Of a DNA stretch of 14,190 bases, positions 1 through 6,899 are shown in pieces. The stretch comes from Spirochaetales bacterium (GTDB lineage Bacteria > Spirochaetota > Spirochaetia > DSM-27196 > SKKC01): contig SKKC01000325.1 of NCBI GenBank assembly GCA_007121695.1, forward strand, positions 1 to 14,190, read 5' to 3'. How positions within the stretch are numbered: the stretch's first letter is position 1; each line of letters begins with the position of its first letter. The notes under the pieces were generated by a model. It worked only from the letters and a program-made list of their open reading frames with translations, searched no databases and was not told the origin of the DNA. Made by a program: the position numbers and the translations under genes.

Positions 1-471
1 CTGTTCGCTCGGCGTTCCGCCGTTCTGCCCCACAGCGTCGATCTGGGCGACGGCCTGGTCTACATAGTCGTAGTTGACCTTCCCCAGTTTGGGATCAAGC
101 GTATCTGCCAGCTCAGTGGTTGAATCGAAGGCATCATCGAACGCGAGCGAGAGAAAGTCACCAAGCAGCTTGGGAAGGCCGGACGCGCCGATTGCCAGAT
201 TTGCGGCCAGCGAGTTCAGTTCGGGATCGCTGTTATTGCGCCTGGCGAGCGAGTCCGCCAGTGCGTCATACGCTTTGGCCTGAACCCTGGTGTCGTTGGA
301 CGACAGCGCGTTGCGGGCGTACGTTACCTGCTGCTCGAACGAAAGCTGCGACGGATCCCGTTCCAATCCCGCGAACAGGTTGGTCGAGAAGAACTGCTCG
401 CAGCCTCCAAGCAGCAGCAAAGGAAGCAAAAGGAGCGCTGCGGGCAACATGCACCGTGCCGTTGTGTTCAT
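1..471 (-). CDS. Putative lipoprotein of unknown function (3' end off window)
   Basis: This gene runs off the left edge, so only the first 157 codons are visible. The start is ATG at 471-469, preceded by an AGGTGA Shine-Dalgarno about five bases away. Residues 1-24 form a lipoprotein signal: Arg at position 6, a Leu-rich core (about residues 9-21) and a lipobox ending Leu-Gly-Gly-Cys, which makes Cys24 the likely lipidated residue. The mature part is hydrophilic and helix-rich, with many Ala, Leu, Asp and Gln residues around 40-125. That would suit a helical-repeat lipoprotein facing the periplasm, but I recognise no family. It follows the chimeric membrane/barrel gene on the same strand after 65 bp that contain a terminator-like hairpin, so it may be only partly co-transcribed. 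The signal peptide and reading frame are clear; the function is not. Confidence 0.75.
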   Translation of the reverse strand, partial: MNTTARCMLPAALLLLPLLLLGGCEQFFSTNLFAGLERDPSQLSFEQQVTYARNALSSNDTRVQAKAYDALADSLARRNNSDPELNSLAANLAIGASGLPKLLGDFLSLAFDDAFDSTTELADTLDPKLGKVNYDYVDQAVAQIDAVGQNGGTPSEQ

Positions 472-501
472 CGTCTTCACCTACCTATCGGTGCCAACCC
501 G

Positions 502-525
502 CAAAAATCCGAGCGACCCGCCCGG
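502..525 (-). terminator. Terminator-like hairpin after the chimeric gene
   Basis: Read on the minus strand, CCGGGC (525-520), a five-base loop and GCTCGG (514-509) form a 6-bp stem with one G-U pair, followed by A and five T. It begins 12 bp after the stop codon of the upstream gene and ends about 30 bp before the lipoprotein start. The stem is short, so it may be a weak terminator or attenuator that lets some transcription through. Confidence 0.4.
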
Positions 526-536
526 TCAGAAGCGCA

Positions 537-1568
537 TCAGAAGCGAAAGGCTGCTTCCAGCGACGCCCCGGAAGACGGTGCGTCACCCGGATAGCGGCCG
601 AGTTCACGCGTAAACAGCGCCGCGTTGATATCCAGAAAGCCCAGCGAGAGCCCGGCTCCCACGGTTGGGTGGCCCTGGTAGAGCCCGGCCCGCAGTGCAA
701 CGCTGTTCCAGATAGAAATCTGTGTCCCAGCGTGCAGGTGCAACAGCGCACCTGAGGCGGAATCGTGGTCGGCAATGTGGAACAGGTAGCGCACTTCCAT
801 GTGCACCACCGGGTCAAGCCGTCGGCCAAAGCCGCTGAGCTGCGGATGGTAGGCAAACGCAACGTTTGCCGTCATCGGTACGTAGTAGTTCTCGCTGATG
901 TAGCCCGGGTCGCCGGAACGCGCCGGTGTCGGCAGCGAGCCTCCCATCATGGCTCGCCGAACCTCGGCCAGGCTGTGCTCCGAGTAGTTGAGATCGGTGC
1001 CGCCTACGTCCCGCAGCGTGAGCCCAACGGTGGCCTGCGGCCACTCAAGCAGCGCCCCCAGATCGAGCCCGATGCCGAACCCGTTCAGTACCGGTTTTAC
1101 CAGTACAAATACGACTCCGGCGACACCGCCAGCCAGAAGCATGACAGCAGCACGGCTGTATACGTCGGGAGATGACATGCCGACAAACGAGCCACAAAAT
1201 ACCGCTGCCGCATATTTCGGAACGAACACGGCCCCGGCGATCCCGACTACCGACGACGCGAGAACGGGTCCCAATCCGGCGTGAACGCTCAGTACAAAGG
1301 CAATCGCGTTCCCCGCGAACACCATCGCAAATAGGACGGATGCTCGCGACGTATCCGGTGTGACATCCGTCCCGCGGTGCTTCAGGGCCCGAAGCGACGT
1401 CGCCTCACGCATCATTCCGGAGAGAAACCCGACAAACACAAGCGCCGTGAGACCGAAGGCTATACCCGAGACCGACATGCTGCCGTGCACGACGCGGGCA
1501 AGCAGTACGAGCGTCGCACAGACGAGAAGAAGGAATGCAGCGTCCGACGTACGCGGCGTTGATCTCAT
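537..1568 (-). CDS. Chimeric ORF: polytopic inner-membrane N-half fused to outer-membrane beta-barrel C-half
   Basis: The 343-residue frame holds two unlike parts. Residues 1-161 are strongly hydrophobic, with about six membrane segments (near 11-28, 31-52, 77-94, 97-116, 119-131 and 138-158) typical of an inner-membrane protein. From about residue 165 the sequence changes to alternating polar and aromatic strands: Gly-rich turns, an early G-L-D-L-G motif, T-L-R-D-V-G-G, Y-L-F-H, and a final Phe at the C-terminus as in outer-membrane barrels. This half resembles the C-terminal portion of PorV/FadL-like or spirochaetal UPF0164 barrels, but it lacks their signal peptide and first strands. The switch falls at Asn162-Gly-Phe-Gly165 (bases about 1074-1085). 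The start ATG at 1568 has no clear Shine-Dalgarno. It may be a real fusion, a relic of a deletion, or a misassembly; a working function for the whole is doubtful. Confidence 0.6.
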   Translation of the reverse strand: MRSTPRTSDAAFLLLVCATLVLLARVVHGSMSVSGIAFGLTALVFVGFLSGMMREATSLRALKHRGTDVTPDTSRASVLFAMVFAGNAIAFVLSVHAGLGPVLASSVVGIAGAVFVPKYAAAVFCGSFVGMSSPDVYSRAAVMLLAGGVAGVVFVLVKPVLNGFGIGLDLGALLEWPQATVGLTLRDVGGTDLNYSEHSLAEVRRAMMGGSLPTPARSGDPGYISENYYVPMTANVAFAYHPQLSGFGRRLDPVVHMEVRYLFHIADHDSASGALLHLHAGTQISIWNSVALRAGLYQGHPTVGAGLSLGFLDINAALFTRELGRYPGDAPSSGASLEAAFRF

Positions 1569-1631
1569 GCGTTCAGCTTCAGGTGTGCCGCACGAGCTGT
1601 CAAGAAGCGAGGCACGCTTCGGACCACTCGT

Positions 1632-1661
1632 TCTTGCGCTCCTGTCGCAGCTGGATATACG
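1632..1661 (+). promoter_or_regulatory. Possible psuK promoter
   Basis: TTGCGC near 1634-1639 and TATACG at 1656-1661 are spaced 16 bp apart in the 104-bp divergent gap before psuK. Each matches the sigma-70 consensus only in part (3/6 and 4/6). If used, transcription would begin about five bases before the psuK ATG, giving an almost leaderless message, which would fit the missing Shine-Dalgarno. Confidence 0.25.
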
Positions 1662-1672
1662 ATGCCGGTGCT

Positions 1673-2599
1673 ATGAGCTGGCAGAAGCACATAACCGTGA
1701 TCGGCGGTGCGAATATGGACATACAGGGATATCCCCTCGAGGCTCTTCGACGACACGACTCAAATCCCGGGGCCGTTCGTGTAACTCCCGGCGGAGTCGG
1801 GCGCAACGTAGCCGAAAACCTTGCGCGCCTGGGTGTTTCTGTTGATCTGATTACGGCCGTCGGCGCTGACGATCCCGGAAAGACTATTCTTCGGGGCGCT
1901 CGTGACGCGGGGATTAGCTGCGACGCAAGCCTGACCGCTGAGCATGGGCAGACGGCAACGTATCTTGCAGTTCTTGACGAACGCGGCGACATGGATGTGG
2001 CGATTATTCAGAGCGGAATCTACGCTCTGCTCGATCGCACCCATGTCGAGAAACACAAGAGTACCGTTGAATCGTCGGCGGCGCTCGTTCTCGACACGAA
2101 CCTTGAAGTGGAGCTTCTGCACTATCTGTGTACTGCCTTTCAGCATCTGCCGATCTTTATCGACCCCGTCTCGTCGGTCAAGGCTGAAAAACTTGTCTCC
2201 CTCTTTTCATGTATTCACACGCTGAAACCGAACGAGCGCGAGGCCGAAGCCCTGACGGGTGTGAGTTGTGACACCGATCGGGGGTGCCTGTCGGCCGCCG
2301 CCGCGCTTCGGGCGCATGGCGTACAGAACGTGGTAATTACCCGTGGAGAGCGGGGGTACGTCATAGCAGACCGCACAGGGCCATCTTTGATCCCCGCCGT
2401 GCATTCTCAGGTAGTCAGCGCTACCGGGGCAGGGGATGCCTTTATGGCCGGGCTCGTTTACGGCTTTCTCGGCGGGCACGGACTCTCCCGGGCCGCGGAG
2501 TACGGTCGTGTGCTAAGCTCCTGGGCGCTGGGTGCAGGCGCGACTATCGCCTCGGACATATCCGCACAAAGACTGGAAAAGGAAGTGAAGAACCAATGA
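1673..2599 (+). CDS. psuK: Pseudouridine kinase, PfkB/ribokinase family
   Basis: This is a 308-residue PfkB-family sugar kinase. Near the N-terminus is GGANMD (11-16), the usual substrate-binding start of the family, followed by GGVGRNVAENLARLG (40-54). Near the C-terminus is the second PfkB signature TGAGDAFMAG (251-260), with Asp255 as the expected catalytic base and anion hole beside it. K-P-N-E-R-E (185-190) is the conserved central motif. PfkB enzymes vary in substrate, but the ATGA overlap with psuG identifies pseudouridine as the likely one: the kinase makes pseudouridine 5'-phosphate from pseudouridine and ATP in the cytoplasm. The start at 1673 was chosen because it lies just before the conserved GG-x-N-x-D block; a longer in-frame start at 1535 would overlap the divergent gene. 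No Shine-Dalgarno is visible. No nucleoside transporter lies beside it. Confidence 0.88.
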   Translation: MSWQKHITVIGGANMDIQGYPLEALRRHDSNPGAVRVTPGGVGRNVAENLARLGVSVDLITAVGADDPGKTILRGARDAGISCDASLTAEHGQTATYLAVLDERGDMDVAIIQSGIYALLDRTHVEKHKSTVESSAALVLDTNLEVELLHYLCTAFQHLPIFIDPVSSVKAEKLVSLFSCIHTLKPNEREAEALTGVSCDTDRGCLSAAAALRAHGVQNVVITRGERGYVIADRTGPSLIPAVHSQVVSATGAGDAFMAGLVYGFLGGHGLSRAAEYGRVLSSWALGAGATIASDISAQRLEKEVKNQ

Positions 2600-3519
2600 A
2601 CCATACACCGTATCTCGATGTTCACCCGGAAGTGGCCGAGGCGCTGTCAAACGGAGATCCCGTTGTTGCTCTTGAGTCAACCATTATCTCTCACGGGATG
2701 CCCTACCCGGACAACATTCGTATGGCGGCCGAGGTCGAGGACATTATTAGGAACGCGGGAGCAGTTCCCGCTACCATCGGAATAATCGACGGACGGCTGA
2801 AAGCAGGGTTGTCGGAAGTGGAGATCGACTACCTCGGGAAACACACCGACGTTGCGAAGGTTTCTCGACGCGATATGGCGCTCATTACGGCCACCGGGCG
2901 TAGCGGCGCAACGACGGTCGCTTCGACCATGATTGTCGCGGCAATGGCCGGGATTCGGGTTTTCGTGACAGGCGGCATCGGCGGTGTGCACCGAGGTGCC
3001 GAGGCGACCATGGATATTTCCGCCGATCTTGAAGAGCTTGCGCGGACCCCTGTAGCTGTTGTGTGCGCCGGAGCCAAATCCATCCTCGACATTGGATTGA
3101 CGCTCGAATATCTCGAAACCCGGGGTGTGCCCGTACTCGGGTACCAGACAGAGGATTTTCCGGCTTTTTATACCCGTACGAGTGGATTCAGAGTAGACCA
3201 TACGATTACAGGCGCACAGGAGGCTGCGGCGATTCTCGCAGCGCAGTGGGGCATGGGGCTGTCCGGAGGTGCTGTCATTGCAAATCCGGTTCCCGCGTCT
3301 CATGAAATGGACCTTGCGGCTGTGAACACAGCCATAGAAACCGCGCTGTCGGAAGTGTCAAAGCAGGGAATATCGGGCAAGGCCGTTACGCCGTTTCTGC
3401 TCGCGCGGGTTTCCGAGCTGACAGGAGGGGCCAGCCTCAAGACCAACATACAGCTTGTGTTCAACAACGCCCGGGTCGGGGCCGAAATTGCTTCTGCGTA
3501 TGCCGCCAAAGCGTGTTAG
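2596..3519 (+). CDS. psuG: Pseudouridine-5'-phosphate glycosidase
   Basis: This 307-residue protein is close to the 312 residues of E. coli PsuG. It breaks the C-C glycosidic bond of pseudouridine 5'-phosphate to give uracil and ribose 5-phosphate, using a Mn2+ ion and a ring-opened sugar bound to a lysine. The residues known in the E. coli enzyme all appear at a steady offset of four to five: Glu27 (in ALESTIISHGMPYP), Lys88, Asp144, Lys161 (in CAGAKSILD, the Schiff-base lysine) and Asn284 (in LKTNIQL). The TGGIGGVHRGAE block at 125-136 is also characteristic. The start ATG overlaps the psuK stop as ATGA, with an AAGGAAG Shine-Dalgarno inside the end of psuK, so translation is probably coupled. 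Ribose 5-phosphate can feed the pentose phosphate pathway and uracil the salvage pathway. Confidence 0.95.
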   Translation: MNHTPYLDVHPEVAEALSNGDPVVALESTIISHGMPYPDNIRMAAEVEDIIRNAGAVPATIGIIDGRLKAGLSEVEIDYLGKHTDVAKVSRRDMALITATGRSGATTVASTMIVAAMAGIRVFVTGGIGGVHRGAEATMDISADLEELARTPVAVVCAGAKSILDIGLTLEYLETRGVPVLGYQTEDFPAFYTRTSGFRVDHTITGAQEAAAILAAQWGMGLSGGAVIANPVPASHEMDLAAVNTAIETALSEVSKQGISGKAVTPFLLARVSELTGGASLKTNIQLVFNNARVGAEIASAYAAKAC

Positions 3520-3534
3520 TATCACCGATATATT

Positions 3535-4974
3535 ATGATTAAAAAAATTGACGACGTATTTGATGCATTCGAGCGACTCGGTTTCATTCGCGTCGTCGAC
3601 AACCTGGGCCTGTTTTTTGCGGACATCGGGCGAAACACCGGGCATACCAGTAAACTGCTTGTAGGCTACGGTTTTTCCGACGAAGAGCTGCGAGACGGGC
3701 GCTACCAGAACCGTATACATCCTGACGACCGAAGGTCGTATCTTGAATCCTGGCGCCGTATGAACGAGGGTATCGAAGACGAGCTTTTCTGCGAATATCG
3801 GGTCATGGACAACACCGGAGTCTGGCGATGGATCGAAACTCACGCTGTCGTCATGGACAGGGCGGCCGACGGAACCATTAATACCGTCGTCGGCATGGAC
3901 CGGGCAATTGACGCTCGCAGGCAGGCCCTTATGGCGCTCGAAGAACGGTACCGCGACACTCGGCGGAAACTTGACGTCGCCGAAAAACTGACCGGTAGCG
4001 ATACCATTTTGCGAACAGATCGAAGCCTCGCCGACAGTCTCTCCGAGGCAACTCGTCAGTTTTCTGACATCCTCCAGTTCGACAGAATAGCGTTGTTCGT
4101 CGCGCGTTCGGGTGTGGCAGCGGGTACAGCACCCAGGTGGCATCAAGTCTGGAGCAGCAATCCGGGGCTGTCGGCGCGCGGCAGACACCTGAACGAATCG
4201 CTCCACGCAGTCCAGAACGAGTATCGCCCCATGATCATGGACGAGTCGCCCGAGGCAGAAGGCTACCAGTCGCTGGTGGTCGTACCGCTGTGTCTCGACG
4301 GCGTGCACATTGCAGTCATGTCCATAGAAAGCGCGTCACGGGGCGTGTATCGCAGCGAGCACCTCTACGCGATAGAGTCGTTTGCACGGATCATCGCGAT
4401 CGTGCTCGGCAATCAGCGGTTTATCGAGCGGAAGATTTCGCATCTGAAGAAAGACGCGCTTACCGGGTTCCTGACCCGTGCCTCGCTGGAACACGATGCA
4501 CCTCGTCTCTGGGACGAGTTCCAGGGCCTCTTCCCGGCGAACGCCGTAGCTATGGTCGACATTGACCATTTTAAACGCATCAACGACACCTACGGGCATC
4601 AGACCGGTGACGCGGTGATCCGGCGGGTCGCCGACGTGATTCTACGCAGCCTGCGCCGCGAAGACATGATTATTCGCTACGGAGGAGAGGAGTTTCTTGT
4701 TCTGCTGCCCAATGCCGATACTGCGATAGCCGGGCAGGTTATGGAACGTCTGCGCATCGAATGCGAAGGACAGGACCTCTGCGAGTGTACCGAGACGGTA
4801 ACCGTGAGCATCGGGGTATCGGTCGTGACGCAGCAGTCGCCGTCGCCCCTTGCGGATCAGATAGCCACAGCAGATGAACGCCTGTACGAAGCGAAACGTA
4901 CGGGCCGAAACCGGGTAGTTTCGGCCTTACCCGATACCCGGGAGAGAGCTACATCCCGAATTTCTGCGTCATGA
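3535..4974 (+). CDS. Diguanylate cyclase with PAS and GAF sensor domains
   Basis: This 479-residue protein makes cyclic di-GMP from two GTP. Domains in order: a PAS_3-type domain (about 25-127; I-H-P-D-D at 61-65 and the E-Y-R-V...W-R-W-I-E stretch at 87-101), a helical linker (128-165), a GAF domain (about 165-295), a short signalling helix and a GGDEF domain (about 305-467). The catalytic loop is R-Y-G-G-E-E-F (381-387), and VDIDHFKRINDTYGH (341-355) carries metal- and GTP-binding residues. R374-x-x-D377 sits five residues before GGEEF, so the inhibitory site for product feedback is intact. There is no membrane segment or EAL domain, so it is a cytoplasmic cyclase. It starts 15 bp after psuG without a Shine-Dalgarno, so co-transcription with psuKG is likely but coupling is not obvious. 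The ligand of the sensor domains cannot be read from sequence. Its last 26 bp overlap the convergent CAP gene. Confidence 0.93.
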   Translation: MIKKIDDVFDAFERLGFIRVVDNLGLFFADIGRNTGHTSKLLVGYGFSDEELRDGRYQNRIHPDDRRSYLESWRRMNEGIEDELFCEYRVMDNTGVWRWIETHAVVMDRAADGTINTVVGMDRAIDARRQALMALEERYRDTRRKLDVAEKLTGSDTILRTDRSLADSLSEATRQFSDILQFDRIALFVARSGVAAGTAPRWHQVWSSNPGLSARGRHLNESLHAVQNEYRPMIMDESPEAEGYQSLVVVPLCLDGVHIAVMSIESASRGVYRSEHLYAIESFARIIAIVLGNQRFIERKISHLKKDALTGFLTRASLEHDAPRLWDEFQGLFPANAVAMVDIDHFKRINDTYGHQTGDAVIRRVADVILRSLRREDMIIRYGGEEFLVLLPNADTAIAGQVMERLRIECEGQDLCECTETVTVSIGVSVVTQQSPSPLADQIATADERLYEAKRTGRNRVVSALPDTRERATSRISAS

Positions 4975-5614
4975 AAAAACGTGGAATGTCGTGGAAGCGT
5001 GGGTCTGGTGAGAACGCAGCGCCGACGCCGAGATAGCGAAACTCGGGCCGGAGAATGTTTGCTCTGTGCCCAGGAGAGTTCATCCACTGTTCAACGACAG
5101 CCTCGGCGGCACTCAGGTATGAGTGTGGTGGAATCGGCTCGCCCTGGAAGCTGTAGCTGAAGTAGCCGCCGTTCTGCGAAGGCACGAACACCGATCGCCC
5201 CGCCTCGTATTGTATTGCAAAGCTCGTCGCTATGTTTTCGCCGACGCCTCGGCCGCTGAACCCCGCAGCAAAGGCCCGCTCACGTACGGTCCGCTGCCCG
5301 GGTACCGGACTCGTGTGAGAGAAAAACCCCCTGTCGCGCATCGCCTGGCTGTGGAGTTCCGCCGCGTACTCGAGGCTGCGGTCGTACACGAGCGGTACAA
5401 GACCGCGGCTCTCACGTTGTCGGTTCGTGTGCGCGAGGACCGCCGCCTGCAGCAAGGCCATGTCCAGACGGTCGAACTCAAGGTGCGTGCGGGCGCGGTC
5501 GAGTTCGAATAGCGCCTCAGTGGTATACGACCCGTACGGGTTTTCATCTGTCCGGGACTCTGCGGAAACAGGGACAATCACAATCAGAAAAACAGCGAAA
5601 ATCTTCCACGGCAT
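4949..5614 (-). CDS. Secreted CAP/SCP-domain protein (YkwD-like)
   Basis: The protein has 221 residues. Residues 1-18 are a Sec signal peptide (Lys4, a hydrophobic core and V-S-A, with likely cleavage after Ala18), so the protein is exported, probably to the periplasm. Residues about 55-221 form a CAP domain (cysteine-rich secretory proteins, antigen 5, PR-1). The pocket residues are present: His88 (A-E-L-H), His100 (F-F-S-H-T-S-P), Glu126 (G-V-G-E-N-I-A) and His183 (W-M-N-S-P-G-H-R-A-N-I-L). The opening N-x-x-R-x-x-x-G-L-x-P-L motif is at 64-75. An insert of about 35 residues rich in Tyr, Phe, Ser and Pro (132-168) separates the Glu from the second half of the fold. Bacterial CAP proteins have varied and mostly unknown roles. 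The ATG at 5614 was chosen over the upstream one at 5689 because it begins the signal peptide and has AGGGG just before it, though unusually close. Confidence 0.88.
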   Translation of the reverse strand: MPWKIFAVFLIVIVPVSAESRTDENPYGSYTTEALFELDRARTHLEFDRLDMALLQAAVLAHTNRQRESRGLVPLVYDRSLEYAAELHSQAMRDRGFFSHTSPVPGQRTVRERAFAAGFSGRGVGENIATSFAIQYEAGRSVFVPSQNGGYFSYSFQGEPIPPHSYLSAAEAVVEQWMNSPGHRANILRPEFRYLGVGAAFSPDPRFHDIPRFFMTQKFGM

Positions 5615-5687
5615 ATCCCCTGGAGTATAGCGCACGAAAACGGAATTTGGTACTGTGGTTAAGTTAATGTAAACAAAAGAGGTATAC

Positions 5688-6899
5688 ATGAAACCAGCTC
5701 CGCTTCCGCCAGATGAGGAACAGCGTCTGAACGCTCTGCGCAGCCTCGGTATTCTGGATACCGAGACCGAGAAAGACTACGACGACGTCGTTCGTCTTGC
5801 GTCACACATTTGTGAAACACCCATCAGCAATATTTCCTTCGTCGACGCTGACAGACAATGGTTCAAGGCGGCAGTCGGACTCGAGAACCGCGAGACATCC
5901 CGGGACGTCGCGTTCTGCGCGCATACGATCCTCGGGAGCGATCTGTTTATAGTCGAAGACGCCGCGACCGACGAGCGATTTCACGATAATCCGCTGGTAA
6001 CGGGCGACCCGAATATCCGGTTCTATGCGGGTATGCCCATACGGGCCGAAGACGGCTCGAACATCGGGTCCTTATGCGCGATCGATCGTGTGCCGAGAAA
6101 ACTGAACGAACAGCAACGCGAAGCCCTGGATGTGCTTGCTCGACACGTTTCGACCCTGCTTGCGCTTCGCAAAGCACAGCGGGAGATATCCGAGCAGAAC
6201 AGACGCCTTCAGGAGCTTTCAGATCTCAAGTCCCGGCTCATGGCGATTCTTGCACATGATCTGCGATCTCCCATGAACAATATCGTTGCCTTTATCTCTT
6301 TGCTGCGGAACAAGGCAATCGATGCCGAGGAACAACAGGACCTGCTTGCAGAGCTTGCCGGCATGCTCAAATCGACTGAGTACCTGCTGAACAACGTCAT
6401 CGGGTGGTCGTCGCGCGAACTCGGCGATGCCCCGTTCGAGGTACATGATATTGTACTCGCATCCCTTGTTCGTGAAATCGGAGAGCCTCTTGAAAAGGAC
6501 TTCCGGGCAAAAGAGAACGAGTTTATGTCGACAGTCGAAGGCGACCTTGTCGTCCACAGCGACCGCAACGTGCTGATCTTTATCATCTGGAATCTGCTGA
6601 CGAACGCCAACAAATTTACCCGTGGCGGTCGAATCACGGTGTCCTGCACACAGGATACAGAGGCCACCCGGATCACCGTCCGCGACACGGGGGTAGGCAT
6701 GGCACCGTCCCGTGTGGAAAACCTGTTCGACTGGGGTTCACGACAGCGGGCTTCTGGCACCGACGGCGAACGGGGTGCGGGTCTCGCACTTCTGTTCTGC
6801 CTCGATTTCGCGAAAAAAATCGGCGGGTCTATAGAGGTTGAGTCAACGCTTGGCGAAGGGACTGCGTGTACGCTTGTCCTTCCCGCAGCTACAGCGTAA
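5688..6899 (+). CDS. Soluble GAF-domain sensor histidine kinase
   Basis: This 403-residue kinase has no membrane segment. Domains: a GAF domain (about 25-162, with the V-A-F-C-A-H-T and S-L-C-A-I-D motifs typical of GAF domains in bacterial kinases and cyclases), a coiled-coil linker (about 160-185), a HisKA dimerisation domain with H-box A-H-D-L-R-S-P (189-195; His190 is the phosphate-accepting residue), and an HATPase_c domain with N-box N-L-L-T-N-A-N-K-F (302-310), G1 box R-D-T-G-V-G-M (332-338) and G2 box G-E-R-G-A-G-L-A-L (360-368). It should phosphorylate itself on His190 in response to a small cytoplasmic signal and pass the phosphate to a response regulator, but none lies next to it. 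The start has GAGGT six bases upstream. Its promoter should lie in the 73-bp gap shared with the CAP gene; nothing there is convincing. Its end overlaps fabH by 11 bp. Confidence 0.93.
   Translation: MKPAPLPPDEEQRLNALRSLGILDTETEKDYDDVVRLASHICETPISNISFVDADRQWFKAAVGLENRETSRDVAFCAHTILGSDLFIVEDAATDERFHDNPLVTGDPNIRFYAGMPIRAEDGSNIGSLCAIDRVPRKLNEQQREALDVLARHVSTLLALRKAQREISEQNRRLQELSDLKSRLMAILAHDLRSPMNNIVAFISLLRNKAIDAEEQQDLLAELAGMLKSTEYLLNNVIGWSSRELGDAPFEVHDIVLASLVREIGEPLEKDFRAKENEFMSTVEGDLVVHSDRNVLIFIIWNLLTNANKFTRGGRITVSCTQDTEATRITVRDTGVGMAPSRVENLFDWGSRQRASGTDGERGAGLALLFCLDFAKKIGGSIEVESTLGEGTACTLVLPAATA

Noticed and set aside
120..755. Open frame of 211 residues on the plus strand
   Set aside because: Very Arg-rich and without domain features, it lies opposite the lipoprotein and barrel genes, which have a signal peptide, a ribosome site and strand patterns. 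It is a GC-driven shadow.
1599..1604. Perfect TTGACA on the minus strand before the chimeric gene
   Set aside because: At 16-18 bp spacing the downstream hexamers (such as GAAGCT) do not resemble a minus-10, so no promoter is called.
3358..4308. Open frame of 316 residues on the minus strand
   Set aside because: It lies opposite psuG and the cyclase gene, both with complete catalytic motifs, and has no recognisable domain of its own.
5624..5629. TATACT on the minus strand before the CAP gene
   Set aside because: A fair minus-10 match, but without a minus-35 and so close that transcription would start two or three bases before ATG. Not strong enough as a separate feature.
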